Positions 25,454 through 35,428 are shown, counted from the first letter of the stretch. The stretch is 64,000 nucleotides of DNA from Paenibacillus sp. SYP-B3998 (GCF_010820665.1 NZ_JAAIKC010000006.1:186001-250000), one strand, 5' to 3'. The notes: a model not told the origin generated them from the sequence alone. Program-made: numbers and translations.

Positions 25454-25674
25454 GTTTGGGATCTCCCTTCAACCGCTTTCGCTTCATACGGACCATAGAG
25501 CGCTGGCCATAGTGTGCCGATTTTTAAAGCTTCATAGGGACTAAATTGTGGCAGACCTGGCGGCTGATAAACCATATATAACTGCGGAGGTGTGTTATAG
25601 AACTTTTCTCGAATGGGTGGACATGGATCGAATGGACTGATGTAAGGGTAATAGACCTTGAATTGCGAATGCAT
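25450..25674 (-). CDS. cotJA: Spore coat protein CotJA
   Basis: A 74-aa proline- and aromatic-rich protein with the CotJA signature SPFDPCPPI near residue 12, then PPQLYMVYQPPGLPQFSPYE and LKIGTLWPALYGPYE. The frame opens at 25716, but AGGAGG 6 bases before the ATG at 25674 and the family length favour the shorter form. First gene of cotJABC. I could not identify a convincing sigma-E promoter upstream. Confidence 0.9.
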   Translation of the reverse strand: MHSQFKVYYPYISPFDPCPPIREKFYNTPPQLYMVYQPPGLPQFSPYEALKIGTLWPALYGPYEAKAVEGRSQT

Positions 25675-25754
25675 GCGCTCCCTCCTCTTCTTGGGCATAA
25701 TCGGGCATCTGACCACTCGACAGAGGCCTATATGTTGGTTATATGCGCAATAAC

Positions 25755-25783
25755 TTGACCATAATCACATCTTTTCCAATATT
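25755..25783 (+). promoter_or_regulatory. Candidate vegetative promoter of the NlpC/P60 gene
   Basis: TTGACC (25755-25760), 17 bases, AATATT (25778-25783), leaving a leader of about 80 bases. The -10 matches 4 of 6 bases. Confidence 0.4.
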
Positions 25784-25872
25784 TCCATATTGTACGTTAT
25801 GGGTACAGGCGGATAAAATAAAATCAGCTAGGCTTGTAACAATTAAATTGCCTTAAAAGGGAGGATAAAACG

Positions 25873-26553
25873 ATGAAGGAACAGAAATTTATTCTCGCTG
25901 CAGCCGTAATACTTCTCACAACCTCCATAAACAACATGATTCCCGCCCCACCTGCATATGCAGCTACGACTAGCAGCGCCGCCTTAACCCAAGGGATGTC
26001 AAACGTTTCCGTAACTGGATTACAGCAAAACCTAAAAATTCTTGGATTTTATACATATCAAACGGTAACTGGATACTTCGGAACAATCACCGCTCAAGCT
26101 GTCAAAGACTTTCAGAAAGCATATAGCCTGCCAGTGACGGGTAACGCAGATGCAGCTACTCAAATCAATATTAGTCATGCACTTACAAAACGAACGATGA
26201 TGAGCGATGCAATGAACTTGCTTCGTGTCCCCTATGTATGGGGAGGCGTAACAACTCAAGGCTTTGATTGCTCCGGTTTCGTATATTTTTTATTTCAAAC
26301 ACATGGAATTGCTATGACACGAACGACGTCCAAGGCACTATTCGATATGGGAGCTTCCATCCAGCAAGCAAACTTACAGCCTGGCGATTTAGTGTTCTTC
26401 GCGATTGCGACGCCAGGTGTCGTTGATCATGTCGGCTTTTATATGGGCAATGGACAGTTCTTGTCCGCCACTCGTTCAGCTGGCATCTACTCCCAAAGCA
26501 TGACTAGCACTTACTGGGCTCCAAAATATTTAGGTGCTAAACGAGTTTATTAA
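25873..26553 (+). CDS. Secreted NlpC/P60 endopeptidase with peptidoglycan-binding domain
   Basis: A 226-aa exported cell-wall hydrolase. A signal peptide (about 1-30, ending AYAATT) is followed by a PG_binding_1 domain (about 45-95; VTGLQQNLKILGFY, TVTGYFGTITAQAVKDFQ) and an NlpC/P60 catalytic domain. The catalytic Cys is in GFDCSGFVYF (about 134) and the His in VVDHVGFYMGNG (about 180). Such enzymes cut D-Glu-diaminopimelate-type bonds in peptidoglycan stems. GGGAGG precedes the ATG. Confidence 0.9.
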   Translation: MKEQKFILAAAVILLTTSINNMIPAPPAYAATTSSAALTQGMSNVSVTGLQQNLKILGFYTYQTVTGYFGTITAQAVKDFQKAYSLPVTGNADAATQINISHALTKRTMMSDAMNLLRVPYVWGGVTTQGFDCSGFVYFLFQTHGIAMTRTTSKALFDMGASIQQANLQPGDLVFFAIATPGVVDHVGFYMGNGQFLSATRSAGIYSQSMTSTYWAPKYLGAKRVY

Positions 26554-26570
26554 GCCCTGCATGCTGAAGC

Positions 26571-26619
26571 AAAAAGACTCGTCACTCCTACTATCAGCTT
26601 AGGAATGACGAGTCTTTTT
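26571..26619. terminator. Strong bidirectional terminator
   Basis: 14-bp perfect arms (26571-26584 and 26606-26619) including A5/T5 ends, with an inner TCCTA/TAGGA pairing in the loop. It is shared by the NlpC/P60 gene and the converging HAD gene. Confidence 0.92.
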
Positions 26620-26622
26620 CAA

Positions 26623-27321
26623 TTACAATAAATGATCAATAAGTTCATGAAGCCTTGTGACAGTGGCTAGAGGTTCAACATCATCTTTTGGAGGCTTACC
26701 ATATTTATTCAGCCAGATAGCCTTCATGCCAACACGTATGGGACCAGCAACATCAGCCTCCCACGAGTCTCCAACAAAGAGAGCTTCTTCAGCCTTCACA
26801 TTGAAATAATCAAGTGCCAACTGATAAATACGCGGATCAGGCTTAGCGATTCCGACCACATTCGAAATCCATACCTGTTTGGCGGGGAATAGCCCTTCCA
26901 GCCCTAAGCGCTCTATTTTCCCCTCCTGCATATCATGAGGCCCGTTCGTAATAATGCCTAACAAATATTTCTCTTCGAGCCGTTGAAGCATCTCTAGGAC
27001 TTCGGGTTCAGGCTGTAGGCTAATCACATATCGGTTAACGAAATCCAAATTAAACGCCGTTGCTTCCTCGTCCGTCATCCTATACTGATAATCAGCCAAA
27101 GTCTCGATCAGCCTGCGGTTGCGATAAGCTTCAATCGAACAACTTCTTTGTTCGTATAAATAGTAGAGTTCATCGCTTTTCTTTTGAAATGCTGCGAAGA
27201 AAGCTTCCGTTTCATACTTCTTGGTCGCGGCATGTTCGGCAAACATCATCTTCAACACAACATTCCACGTGCGAGTAAAGTCAAACAGTGTATCATCCAA
27301 ATCAAATAAAATTAGTTTCAA
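26623..27321 (-). CDS. HAD-family hydrolase, YjjG-like nucleotidase type
   Basis: A 232-aa HAD hydrolase. Motif I is FDLDDTLFDF (nucleophile near residue 6), motif II GIITNGPHDMQ (about 117), motif III Lys in GIAKPDPRIY and motif IV FVGDSWEADVAGP. DLDDTL rather than DLDGTL and the tail pattern suggest the YjjG/YfnB subgroup, 5'-nucleotidases of non-canonical pyrimidine nucleotides; that assignment is tentative. The start is TTG at 27321 with GGGTGTG upstream. Confidence 0.85.
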   Translation of the reverse strand: MKLILFDLDDTLFDFTRTWNVVLKMMFAEHAATKKYETEAFFAAFQKKSDELYYLYEQRSCSIEAYRNRRLIETLADYQYRMTDEEATAFNLDFVNRYVISLQPEPEVLEMLQRLEEKYLLGIITNGPHDMQEGKIERLGLEGLFPAKQVWISNVVGIAKPDPRIYQLALDYFNVKAEEALFVGDSWEADVAGPIRVGMKAIWLNKYGKPPKDDVEPLATVTRLHELIDHLL

Positions 27322-27352
27322 AATCTTTCACACCCTATAAGCATACTCAAGA

Positions 27353-28399
27353 TCAATCCAGCTTGATGTTTAGCTTCAATAAACCCGCTTTTCTCATGGC
27401 TTGATAAATAATGATGACTAGCGGCCCAAGAAACAGGCCAATAATGCCAACCAGCTCAAAGCCCACATATAAACTAATTAAAGCAGCCAGCGCATTAATC
27501 CCAACAGCATCGCTTAATACTTTAGGCTCAACAATTCGCCGGAATATCGTTAAAACAAGGAACAAAATCAAGAGCCCAATCCCCATGGACGTGTGCCCGA
27601 CAAGTAGTTGGTAGGTTAACCAAGGGACAAACACCATGCCTGTTCCTATCACAGGCACAAACTCCATCACCATGACTAGAAGTGAGATTGCGAGCGGATA
27701 TTCCGCCTGCAAGACCAGCAAGCCGATAAACGTAACCAAGTAGGTCAAAACAGCCATAATGAGCTGAGCCCGGATGAAGCCAAAAATTGCCTGCCTTAAG
27801 TTCAGCAGCACATGGTCCATCTTCCCTCTGGATTGCTCATCGAAAATGGAAAGAAAGGCCGTTTTCAGCTTCGGTAAGCTGATCATAAATAAATACAACG
27901 AAATTACGAAAACGATTAACCAAACGAACAAATTTGGAATTTTGCCAGCAACATTAAGGAAGAAACCAGAAATTCCGCTAAACACCTCCGTTAAGGTGCC
28001 TGTTAAGGTCGTTATACCTCGTTCTATCCAGGTCTGCACCTGCACAGCCATATCGGGTGATAATGACTCATAAAACCCTTGCGTACGCGTTATTGCTTGA
28101 TCTACGTACTTATTCACTTCATCCATATAATTCGGAGCTTTGCGACCCAAGTCAATCAACTCGGTTACGACATTCAAACCGATAAAATAAAATAGTGTCA
28201 ATGTCAACAAGGTAAAGAAGGTGCTGATGATCGTCGCTGCTATCATTCTGTTCACCCGAACCGCTTTCATTAGAAGCACTGTAAGGGGATCAAGGAAAAT
28301 AGCTGTAACCATAGCTAGCATAAAGGGCAGTCCTATGGTAAACAATCCATACAATAACAGCAATCCAAGAACCATAATTACGACAGTCTTCAAAGACAT
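27353..28399 (-). CDS. AI-2E/YtvI-type sporulation integral membrane protein
   Basis: A 348-aa polytopic membrane protein of the AI-2E transporter (PerM) superfamily. The pattern of two N-terminal helices, a soluble loop rich in VVTELIDLGRKAP, and C-terminal helices with FVPVIGTGMVFVPW and the RRIVEPKVLSDAVGIN block is typical. It fits the YtvI subgroup linked to sporulation in Bacillus, but the superfamily is broad and transported substrates are unclear. GGAGGAG precedes the ATG. Confidence 0.8.
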   Translation of the reverse strand: MSLKTVVIMVLGLLLLYGLFTIGLPFMLAMVTAIFLDPLTVLLMKAVRVNRMIAATIISTFFTLLTLTLFYFIGLNVVTELIDLGRKAPNYMDEVNKYVDQAITRTQGFYESLSPDMAVQVQTWIERGITTLTGTLTEVFSGISGFFLNVAGKIPNLFVWLIVFVISLYLFMISLPKLKTAFLSIFDEQSRGKMDHVLLNLRQAIFGFIRAQLIMAVLTYLVTFIGLLVLQAEYPLAISLLVMVMEFVPVIGTGMVFVPWLTYQLLVGHTSMGIGLLILFLVLTIFRRIVEPKVLSDAVGINALAALISLYVGFELVGIIGLFLGPLVIIIYQAMRKAGLLKLNIKLD

Positions 28400-28431
28400 G
28401 GTGGGCTCCTCCGCTTATTCGTTTCCGAGTT

Positions 28432-29751
28432 TTATCGTGGTGTTTTTGTAATATGAATCCTTACAATACGCAGTCTATCCACTTCTGAAACTTCAAAAAC
28501 ATGGGAACCAAACTCTATTTTTTTACCTTTTACCGGTATACCTTCCAATTTCTTGAACAACCAACCGCCGATGGAGTCCACATCATCGTCTTCAATATCC
28601 AAATCCAACATATCGTTCAAATCTTCAATCAATACGCGCCCATCTACCGATGTGTAGGTATCCTTAACCTCAACTTCCGATCGTTCATTGATATCGAATT
28701 CATCATGCAATTCACCGACAATCTCTTCTAAAATATCCTCTAGTGTTAGAAGCCCGGCCGTTCCTCCATACTCATCGATCACGATAGCAAGTTGGGAATG
28801 TTTTTTCTGCATCAGCTTCAGAACTCGGCTTACTTCCATAGACTCGGGAACATTCAAAATGGGACGAATAAAGCTCTTAAGCTCTTGCTCTTCGTCTGGA
28901 TCTGCTGTCAACAAATCAGCAATATGCACAAAGCCTACAATCGTATCCTTATCTTCGATGCCAACTGGATAGCGGGTATGCTTCGTTTCATGCACCATTC
29001 GCAGATTATCAATGAAGCTCAAATCCAAGAACAAACAATCCATATCCGTACGCGGCAGCATCACCTCTCGCGCAATTCGTTCAGAGAACTCGAAAATATT
29101 ATCAAATAAAACCATCTCATCTTGATTGATATGACCGCTCTTGACGCTCTCATCCATAAGAATACGAATTTCTTCCTCCGTATGCGCTGCCTCGTGCTCA
29201 CCTGCCGGCTCTACACCGATCCAGCGTAAGAACATATTGGCTGTTCCATTCAGGACCCAGATGATTGGACGAAACATCTTGTAGAAAAATAGCAGCGGCG
29301 CGGATAACCACAACGAAGTTAGCTCTGCTTTTTGAATCGCAAATGATTTAGGAGCCAACTCACCAAGCACGATATGCAGGAAAGTTATGAACGCGAACGC
29401 TACAATGAATGACAAGGTATCCGTGTATACGGAAGGTCCAATATGAAGCGAATGCAAAAGTGGCTCCATTATAAGTTCTGAGACGGCAGGCTCTCCAACC
29501 CACCCTAGTCCCAGGGAAGCTAGCGTAATCCCAAGCTGCGTTGCAGATAAGTAGGTATCCAGCTGAGACGTCACCGTCATCGCGTACTTGGCCTTACTGC
29601 TGCCCTCGTTCAGAAGCTGCTGTATCCGGGATTGGCGTACTTTCACTAGCGCGAACTCCGCAGCCACGAAGAAACCGTTAAGCAGCACTAATACAATGAC
29701 CAGCAGTAAGTTCAAACCTATGGAACCAATATCAAAAGATGTATGTGACAA
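28432..29751 (-). CDS. CNNM/CorC (HlyC) family membrane protein with CBS pair
   Basis: A 439-aa protein: a CNNM (DUF21) domain of about 200 residues with four hydrophobic segments (LLLVIVLVLLNGFFVAAEFA first), a CBS pair at about 215-335 (LPRTDMDCLF, HTRYPVGIEDKDTIVGFVHI, LAIVIDEYGGTAGLLTLEDI) and a C-terminal CorC_HlyC domain (about 350-435). Homologues take part in Mg2+ or Co2+ efflux or homeostasis; 'haemolysin' labels are historical. The start is TTG at 29751 with AAGGAG upstream. Confidence 0.9.
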   Translation of the reverse strand: MSHTSFDIGSIGLNLLLVIVLVLLNGFFVAAEFALVKVRQSRIQQLLNEGSSKAKYAMTVTSQLDTYLSATQLGITLASLGLGWVGEPAVSELIMEPLLHSLHIGPSVYTDTLSFIVAFAFITFLHIVLGELAPKSFAIQKAELTSLWLSAPLLFFYKMFRPIIWVLNGTANMFLRWIGVEPAGEHEAAHTEEEIRILMDESVKSGHINQDEMVLFDNIFEFSERIAREVMLPRTDMDCLFLDLSFIDNLRMVHETKHTRYPVGIEDKDTIVGFVHIADLLTADPDEEQELKSFIRPILNVPESMEVSRVLKLMQKKHSQLAIVIDEYGGTAGLLTLEDILEEIVGELHDEFDINERSEVEVKDTYTSVDGRVLIEDLNDMLDLDIEDDDVDSIGGWLFKKLEGIPVKGKKIEFGSHVFEVSEVDRLRIVRIHITKTPR

Positions 29752-29779
29752 TGAGTAAATTCTCCTTCAAGTATAAGAA

Positions 29780-30907
29780 TTAGATGATAGCTTTACGCTT
29801 TTTGAAATCCACGTCACGGTAGTAAGAATCCGCTACAAGCAGGTTGGGTCCACAGCAAGCTGCTTCACTACAGAAGCAATTCACACGTAAGTTTAGAGGA
29901 TTATTTTCCCATCGCGCAAATATTGTATCCAAATCATCTTGATGCACATTTCCAAGCGCAGGCTCGTTCGCAAAATCGGTCACATACACATCACCCGTAA
30001 ATGTACTTATATTTAATCGGTTACGCCCATCGGGGTCGTTGCGAACCGTTACATTCGGCTCATGGCGAAGCCTTTTGACCAGAATACGATCTTCTTCATT
30101 CTCATTACAAGCGAAGAATGGAAGCGTTCCGAAGAGCATCCACATTGCAGGATTCCGTGCATCTAGCAGCCGGTGAATGCTATCACGCAGCTGCGAGAGT
30201 GAAACCATCGGTAAGTGCGAGGCAAAAGAGGTCGCGTACATGGGATGCACCTCGTGCCGTTTACAGCCCATTTCTTCAATAAGCTTATGTATGCTTGGTA
30301 ATTTCTCATGCGTTCGTGTATTGATCATAGATTCTGCAGAGACGTACAAGCCACCTTTGCTAAGCGCAACTGTGTTCTCCACCATTCGCTCGTACATGCG
30401 CGCCGCGGTATCATAGCTAACTGGATGATTCGCATTGACGAAGCCGACCTGATGGAAATCTTCCGCGTTCAAATAGTTAAATGAAATATGCATAACATCC
30501 AAATAGGGAGCAAGGAGCTCGTATCTTGCCAAATCCAATGTCAGATTCGAATTGATCTGCGTTCGAACGCCACGATCTCGCGCATATTTCAAAATCGGGA
30601 GCATATAGTCTTTTACGATTTTGAGATGGTACGACGGCTCTCCGCCGGTTAGACTTATTGTCTCTAGATGTTCCACCTGATCCAATTTACTCAGAATCAC
30701 ATCCAGAGGAAGCCTTGATCCTTCCGTCATTGTTAAGGAATCGCCTACTGCGCAATGCTCGCATCGCATATTGCAAAGATTCGTAATCGTAAGTTCTACG
30801 CTGGTTAATACATGCTTCCCATACTGTCGATAAGACCGAATCGGGTCCCACGGATCATTCTGGGGAGTTAGCTCCGGCAAAAGGGAGCGCGTTTCATTGA
30901 CATTCAT
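29780..30907 (-). CDS. yfkAB: Radical SAM protein YfkAB
   Basis: A 375-aa radical SAM enzyme with the cluster motif CNMRCEHC (CxxxCxxC, about 45-52), SLTGGEPSYH for SAM binding, and a C-terminal CFCSEAACC (CxCxxxxC) that marks the YfkAB family and may hold an auxiliary Fe-S cluster. It is the fused form of the adjacent B. subtilis yfkA/yfkB readings. The reaction is unknown. ATG 30907 is chosen since AAGGTG lies 8 bases upstream; a GTG three codons earlier overlaps that site. Confidence 0.9.
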   Translation of the reverse strand: MNVNETRSLLPELTPQNDPWDPIRSYRQYGKHVLTSVELTITNLCNMRCEHCAVGDSLTMTEGSRLPLDVILSKLDQVEHLETISLTGGEPSYHLKIVKDYMLPILKYARDRGVRTQINSNLTLDLARYELLAPYLDVMHISFNYLNAEDFHQVGFVNANHPVSYDTAARMYERMVENTVALSKGGLYVSAESMINTRTHEKLPSIHKLIEEMGCKRHEVHPMYATSFASHLPMVSLSQLRDSIHRLLDARNPAMWMLFGTLPFFACNENEEDRILVKRLRHEPNVTVRNDPDGRNRLNISTFTGDVYVTDFANEPALGNVHQDDLDTIFARWENNPLNLRVNCFCSEAACCGPNLLVADSYYRDVDFKKRKAII

Positions 30908-31053
30908 GTTGTTCACACCTTACCTATCATTTCCTAATAACGAATAAATGGTTCTATCACGCCTATACCTATGCCCTATATTGTAACTTATGATTAGTAA
31001 AAAAGGAAACGGCCAGAGCGGAAAGAAAGCTAGTTTCACGCTCCCAGCCCACT

Positions 31054-33291
31054 CTATTCCGTATTCGTTTCTCGTTGATTTGACTGCTTTTGGGATTGTT
31101 GGCGAAGCCATCTAGGCGCCCACCAATTGGCTTGACCCAGCAGCTTCATCAGCGCAGGCACCAGCATCACACGAATAATCGTGGCATCGATGAGAACGGC
31201 AAGACCTAAGCCTAAACCTAGCGCCTTCATAATTTCGATATCAGTGAAAATAAAGGAACCAACAACAACGACTAAAATAAAAGCTGCACTCGTGATTAAG
31301 CTCCCTGTTTTCTTAAGCCCCTCAGCTGTGCTGCGATCATTATCGCCAGTCGCCTCATATTCTTCCATGATCCTAGAGATGAGAAACACTTCATAGTCCA
31401 TGGAGATACCGAACACCACACAAAAAATAATAACTGGTAGTGTCGCACTCACATAGCCAATAGAAGTAATATGAAGCAAATTAGCCATATACCCATGTTG
31501 AAACACAAGGACTACAAAGCCGAGGCTTGCTCCTAAGCTGAGCATGTTCATCAACACAGCTTTTAACGGGAGCAAAATCGACCTGAAGGCAATCATTAAG
31601 ACCAGATAGGTTATGCCCATTACCAACGCCAACACTTTAGGAATCTGCTCCTGAATTCGATCGATAATATCAAGACGATAGGCCGGACCCCCTGTGACAG
31701 CAATATCCATCCCGTCTCGCTCTATACTGCGAAGCCTTCGGACTAATCCATCTGTAACTGGATCATCTGGATCTTTCTCGGGTATCACGACCATCAATAC
31801 GGTATGCCCTTTGGCTAGCTTGTTCGTTTCAATTCGCGCTTTGGCCTCAGGTGCCTTCAGCAGTGCGGCTAACTCTGAATCGGAATGCTGACCCAGGGAA
31901 GTCACGTAGCTCTGAACTTCTTTTACACCCGAAACGCCAGCAGCCCGTCCACCATAAGCTCTAACCTGACGAATGGACTGCTCGTCCCAAACTTCTGCGT
32001 CTGTATGAATAAGAATTTGGATAGGACTTAGCATTCTAGAATCGTAGGCTTCTTTCATTAGATCAGACCCATAACGGGATTCATAACTAGGAGGAAGCAC
32101 TTCCGCATTGGGCACACTTAACTTCATATGGCCAATCGGCGTCATCGCGAGCAGCAGCAAACTACCTACAACGATGACCAATAGAAGCGGTCTCTTCATA
32201 ACTCCATAAGCCATTCGCTCCCAAAAGCGTGAAGTTTCATGCTTACGAAACCGCCTAGGGACAACTTTCAAAGAATTGATGCGATGCCCCAGAATCCCCA
32301 ACAGGGATAACAGCATGGTATTGGCAACAATCACAGATATGGAAACAACAATAACACCGCCTAAGCAGAGTGATCGGAAAAAGGTTAGATTCACGAACAA
32401 CATGCCTAGAAGTCCTATTAACACTGCGATGCCGGAAAAGAAAATCGATTTACCCGCAGTTTGACAAGTCATCGCTACAGCTTCAGCTACATTCGGCTGC
32501 CGCTTTAGTTCCTCTCTGAACCTGCTAACCAGAAAAAGCGCATAATCGATGCCAACCGCGAGCCCTAACATGGTAACCATGTTAGGTAAAAAATTGGACA
32601 ATGACTGATGCTGAGCAATAAAATATGTGATTCCTAACGTAAGCGTTACACTCATAAGCCCGACAATCATCGGCAGAAGCGCCGCCACTAACGTGCCGAA
32701 TACGATGAGTAAAACAACTAGCGCGATCGGAAGACCGATCGCCTCAGACTTTGCGATATCCCTTTTACTGGCCACCTGCATATCATATAAAATAGCAGGC
32801 CCCCCGCTAACATAAACATTCATCCCACTTGGTGGCTGTACGCGCTCTTTTAGTTCGGGGTACTTCTCTAATGCAAGATCCGTTTCCAAGCTTAGTGCCA
32901 CGACTACGGCTTGTACTTCCCGATTGCCTTCATGACGTGGTGTTGACACAAAATCAACACTTTCCACATAGGACAACCGTTTAAGCTCTACCAACGATTT
33001 CATGATGTCTTGTTTATGATGCTCTTCCGTTAGATCCAGCCCCTTGGCCGTATAAACGAGATTCAGCATCGTTACCGGCAAGCCCAACTCGTTGCGCAGT
33101 TGGATCAAACCCCGATCGGATTCGCTTCCTTTTGGAGTAAAGCCATTATCTTTTAACATACCTGGAGTTTTCTGCGCAAACAGAGCAAAGCTGAGCAGGA
33201 GAACGATTCCTAAGGCTACAACAAGCCAACGGAATCGATGCATGGCATACCCCCAACGCCAGAATGCTCCTTTATTTGTTGATTCTTTCAC
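31054..33291 (-). CDS. MMPL-family RND-type transporter
   Basis: A 745-aa integral membrane protein with two repeats, each an N-terminal helix, a large extracytoplasmic loop and a five-helix block. Characteristic intramembrane motifs are VGIDYALFLVSRFREEL (about 265) and GISMDYEVFLISRIMEEYE (about 605) with acidic residues for proton coupling. MMPL proteins export lipids, siderophores or drugs; YdgH/YdfJ-like homologues exist in bacilli. Substrate unknown. A GTG start at 33291 with AGGGGG upstream is preferred over the TTG one codon earlier. Confidence 0.9.
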   Translation of the reverse strand: MKESTNKGAFWRWGYAMHRFRWLVVALGIVLLLSFALFAQKTPGMLKDNGFTPKGSESDRGLIQLRNELGLPVTMLNLVYTAKGLDLTEEHHKQDIMKSLVELKRLSYVESVDFVSTPRHEGNREVQAVVVALSLETDLALEKYPELKERVQPPSGMNVYVSGGPAILYDMQVASKRDIAKSEAIGLPIALVVLLIVFGTLVAALLPMIVGLMSVTLTLGITYFIAQHQSLSNFLPNMVTMLGLAVGIDYALFLVSRFREELKRQPNVAEAVAMTCQTAGKSIFFSGIAVLIGLLGMLFVNLTFFRSLCLGGVIVVSISVIVANTMLLSLLGILGHRINSLKVVPRRFRKHETSRFWERMAYGVMKRPLLLVIVVGSLLLLAMTPIGHMKLSVPNAEVLPPSYESRYGSDLMKEAYDSRMLSPIQILIHTDAEVWDEQSIRQVRAYGGRAAGVSGVKEVQSYVTSLGQHSDSELAALLKAPEAKARIETNKLAKGHTVLMVVIPEKDPDDPVTDGLVRRLRSIERDGMDIAVTGGPAYRLDIIDRIQEQIPKVLALVMGITYLVLMIAFRSILLPLKAVLMNMLSLGASLGFVVLVFQHGYMANLLHITSIGYVSATLPVIIFCVVFGISMDYEVFLISRIMEEYEATGDNDRSTAEGLKKTGSLITSAAFILVVVVGSFIFTDIEIMKALGLGLGLAVLIDATIIRVMLVPALMKLLGQANWWAPRWLRQQSQKQSNQRETNTE

Positions 33292-33310
33292 CAAAATCCC
33301 CCTAATCTAC

Positions 33311-33337
33311 AAAAAGAACCTGGATGCCCAGGTTCTT
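33311..33337 (-). terminator. Terminator of the HD-GYP gene
   Basis: Perfect 10-bp stem (33314-33323 and 33328-33337) with loop of four, followed on the minus strand by TTTTT. It lies 26 bases beyond the stop at 33364. Confidence 0.88.
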
Positions 33338-33363
33338 AGGTAGTGTACTATCTCTATTTTATC

Positions 33364-34497
33364 TCAAAGCAGGGTTGGTATGCTTAAATCGGATATAATA
33401 TCGCCCACTTTTATTTCCCCGACTTCCGCAATGAGGACGGAGAGCTTCGTGGACAGATCAATTTCGTAAGGTTCTTTCAATTCTTGCCCGCCGTCATCTT
33501 GAAGAACGCGCACGACTGGACGATGGGGGACAGACATATTTAATTTGGATACAATCCCATATTCGCCTGTATTAAGACGCACGGTAATTCCTAAAGGATA
33601 AATCGCAATTTTATCTCGGAACAACGCAATTTGACTTTGATCATACATCGTTCCCGAACCAGCGAACAATTGCTCCATCGCTTCATGGGGTAGCAAAGGC
33701 CGACGGTACACTCTCGTTGTTGTCATTGCGTCATAGGAATCAACTAACCCAATCCAACGGGAAAACTCATTAATATCCGGCCCATGAATACCTCGCGGAT
33801 ACCCGCTTCCATTCATTCGCTCATGATGCTGAAGCGCGCAATGCGCAGAGAGCAGTGGAACATTGGGCTCTTCCTTCAAAATTTGATAGCCGTAAACGGT
33901 ATGATTTTTCATCTCAGTGAATTCTTCTTCCGTTAACTGCGAAGGCTTCTTCAAAATACCCAGAGGAATCCGCGTCTTCCCAATATCATGAAGCAACGCT
34001 CCAAGACCTAGGGTTTCCAAATTTTCCCTACTATATCCATAGCTAATACCGAGCATAGTGGCATAAATACTTACATTGACCGAATGCTGAAATAAGTAAT
34101 TGTCCTTAATGTTCATATTATTGAGCATGACCATAGCGCCTTCGTGAGCGCTCAGATCGTCAATAATCATCTTCATTACGTCACGAAAATTCCGCCCAAT
34201 ATCGTAATAGCTAACGGACCCTCGCTTATTCGAGTCCTCCATAACCTTCCGAAACGTGTTACGGATTTCAACCACAGCCTTGCTTCTCGTCTCGTGTTGG
34301 ATTAAATCCTCTTGAACAATATCGTCCGTACGTGAATCAACGATATATATATAATCAATCCCAAAATTAAAAAGCCGATCGATAAGTCTCTGTGTGAGCT
34401 CCACGTTAACGGCAAGCAAGACCATACCATCTTCGTTGTATATATTCTTGGCCAACCTCATTCCAGGATGACACATGTTGATCGGCATCAAACGCAT
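33364..34497 (-). CDS. HD-GYP domain protein, probable cyclic-di-GMP phosphodiesterase
   Basis: A 377-aa cytoplasmic protein. An N-terminal region of about 130 residues (MRLMPINMCHPGMRLAKNIY) precedes an HD-GYP domain with HSVNVSIYATMLG, the metal pair in ALLHDIGKTRIP (about 169-170), HTVYGYQIL, QHHERMNGSGYPRG and VDSYDAMTTTRVYR. All metal ligands and the GYP signature are present, so hydrolysis of cyclic-di-GMP is likely. A C-terminal extension of about 80 residues (LGITVRLNTGEYGIV) is shared with the second HD-GYP gene at 39.6 kb. GGGGG precedes the ATG. Confidence 0.9.
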   Translation of the reverse strand: MRLMPINMCHPGMRLAKNIYNEDGMVLLAVNVELTQRLIDRLFNFGIDYIYIVDSRTDDIVQEDLIQHETRSKAVVEIRNTFRKVMEDSNKRGSVSYYDIGRNFRDVMKMIIDDLSAHEGAMVMLNNMNIKDNYLFQHSVNVSIYATMLGISYGYSRENLETLGLGALLHDIGKTRIPLGILKKPSQLTEEEFTEMKNHTVYGYQILKEEPNVPLLSAHCALQHHERMNGSGYPRGIHGPDINEFSRWIGLVDSYDAMTTTRVYRRPLLPHEAMEQLFAGSGTMYDQSQIALFRDKIAIYPLGITVRLNTGEYGIVSKLNMSVPHRPVVRVLQDDGGQELKEPYEIDLSTKLSVLIAEVGEIKVGDIISDLSIPTLL

Positions 34498-34615
34498 TTC
34501 GTTACCCCCGCTTAGGTGAGCGCTACTTTTCTATTAAATGTAATAGATTTTACAGAAAAGTTCAATACAAAAAACCGCATCTTTCGACGCGATTCGATGA
34601 AATCCGTTATTTTCA

Positions 34616-35428
34616 CTAGCTTAAGTATAAATAAAGCGCGAATACGATAGCTAAGGCAAAACGGTAATAGGCAAAATAGGTAAGCTTCATTTTTTGCACA
34701 AATTTAATAAAGGAAACGACGGCAAGCAGTGCAACAATAAATGCAACGATAAATCCTACTGCAAAAAATGGCAAGTCATTGGTAGACAAAGCATGGTAAT
34801 TTTTCAAGAAATATACGCCGGAAGCACCGAACATAATCGGGATCGCCATGATAAAAGTGAAATCGGCAGAAGCCGCACGGCTCACACCTGAGAGCATTCC
34901 CCCTGCAATCGTTGACCCAGAACGAGAGAATCCAGGCCAGATAGACACCAACTGCCAGAGACCAATATAGAACGCCTGACGATAAGTCATATCATCCATA
35001 ACTGTAACGCTTGGTTTTTCCTTCTTTTTCTCAGCGATGATCATTAGAATACCGCCGAGCACTAGACCAATCAATACCGTTGCAGAGTTGAACAATTTCT
35101 CATCAACAATTTTATTGACGGAAAGCCCTATGACTCCAGCAGGAAGAATCCCGATAAGGATATGAAGCAAATTCAGCTTTTTACCTCTCGCACTCTCGCT
35201 TTTCCTTTTCACTAAACCAAACAGGGAGAGGATACGTTTCCAGTAAATGATAACGACCGCCATAATAGCGCCTAACTGGATAACAAAATCAAAGGTTTTC
35301 ATTACTTCATCGTTCTGAGTGTTGAGTAGACTTTGTGCCAAAATCATGTGCCCTGTGGAGGAAACCGGTAAGAACTCGGTCAGACCCTCAACAATGCCGA
35401 TAATAACAGCTTCGAAAATAGAATGCAT
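34616..35428 (-). CDS. uppP: Undecaprenyl-diphosphatase
   Basis: A 270-aa membrane enzyme of the BacA/UppP family that dephosphorylates undecaprenyl pyrophosphate, recycling the lipid carrier for peptidoglycan and giving bacitracin resistance. Conserved motif 1 is EGLTEFLPVSSTGH (about 14-27) and motif 2 is PGFSRSGSTIAGG (about 160-172), holding the catalytic Ser and Arg. About eight hydrophobic helices are visible. GGGGG precedes the ATG. Confidence 0.95.
   Translation of the reverse strand: MHSIFEAVIIGIVEGLTEFLPVSSTGHMILAQSLLNTQNDEVMKTFDFVIQLGAIMAVVIIYWKRILSLFGLVKRKSESARGKKLNLLHILIGILPAGVIGLSVNKIVDEKLFNSATVLIGLVLGGILMIIAEKKKEKPSVTVMDDMTYRQAFYIGLWQLVSIWPGFSRSGSTIAGGMLSGVSRAASADFTFIMAIPIMFGASGVYFLKNYHALSTNDLPFFAVGFIVAFIVALLAVVSFIKFVQKMKLTYFAYYRFALAIVFALYLYLS

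Noticed and set aside
25675..25754. Sigma-E promoter for cotJABC
   Set aside because: CATATAAC is present on the minus strand but no -35 at the right spacing fits well, so I did not list it.
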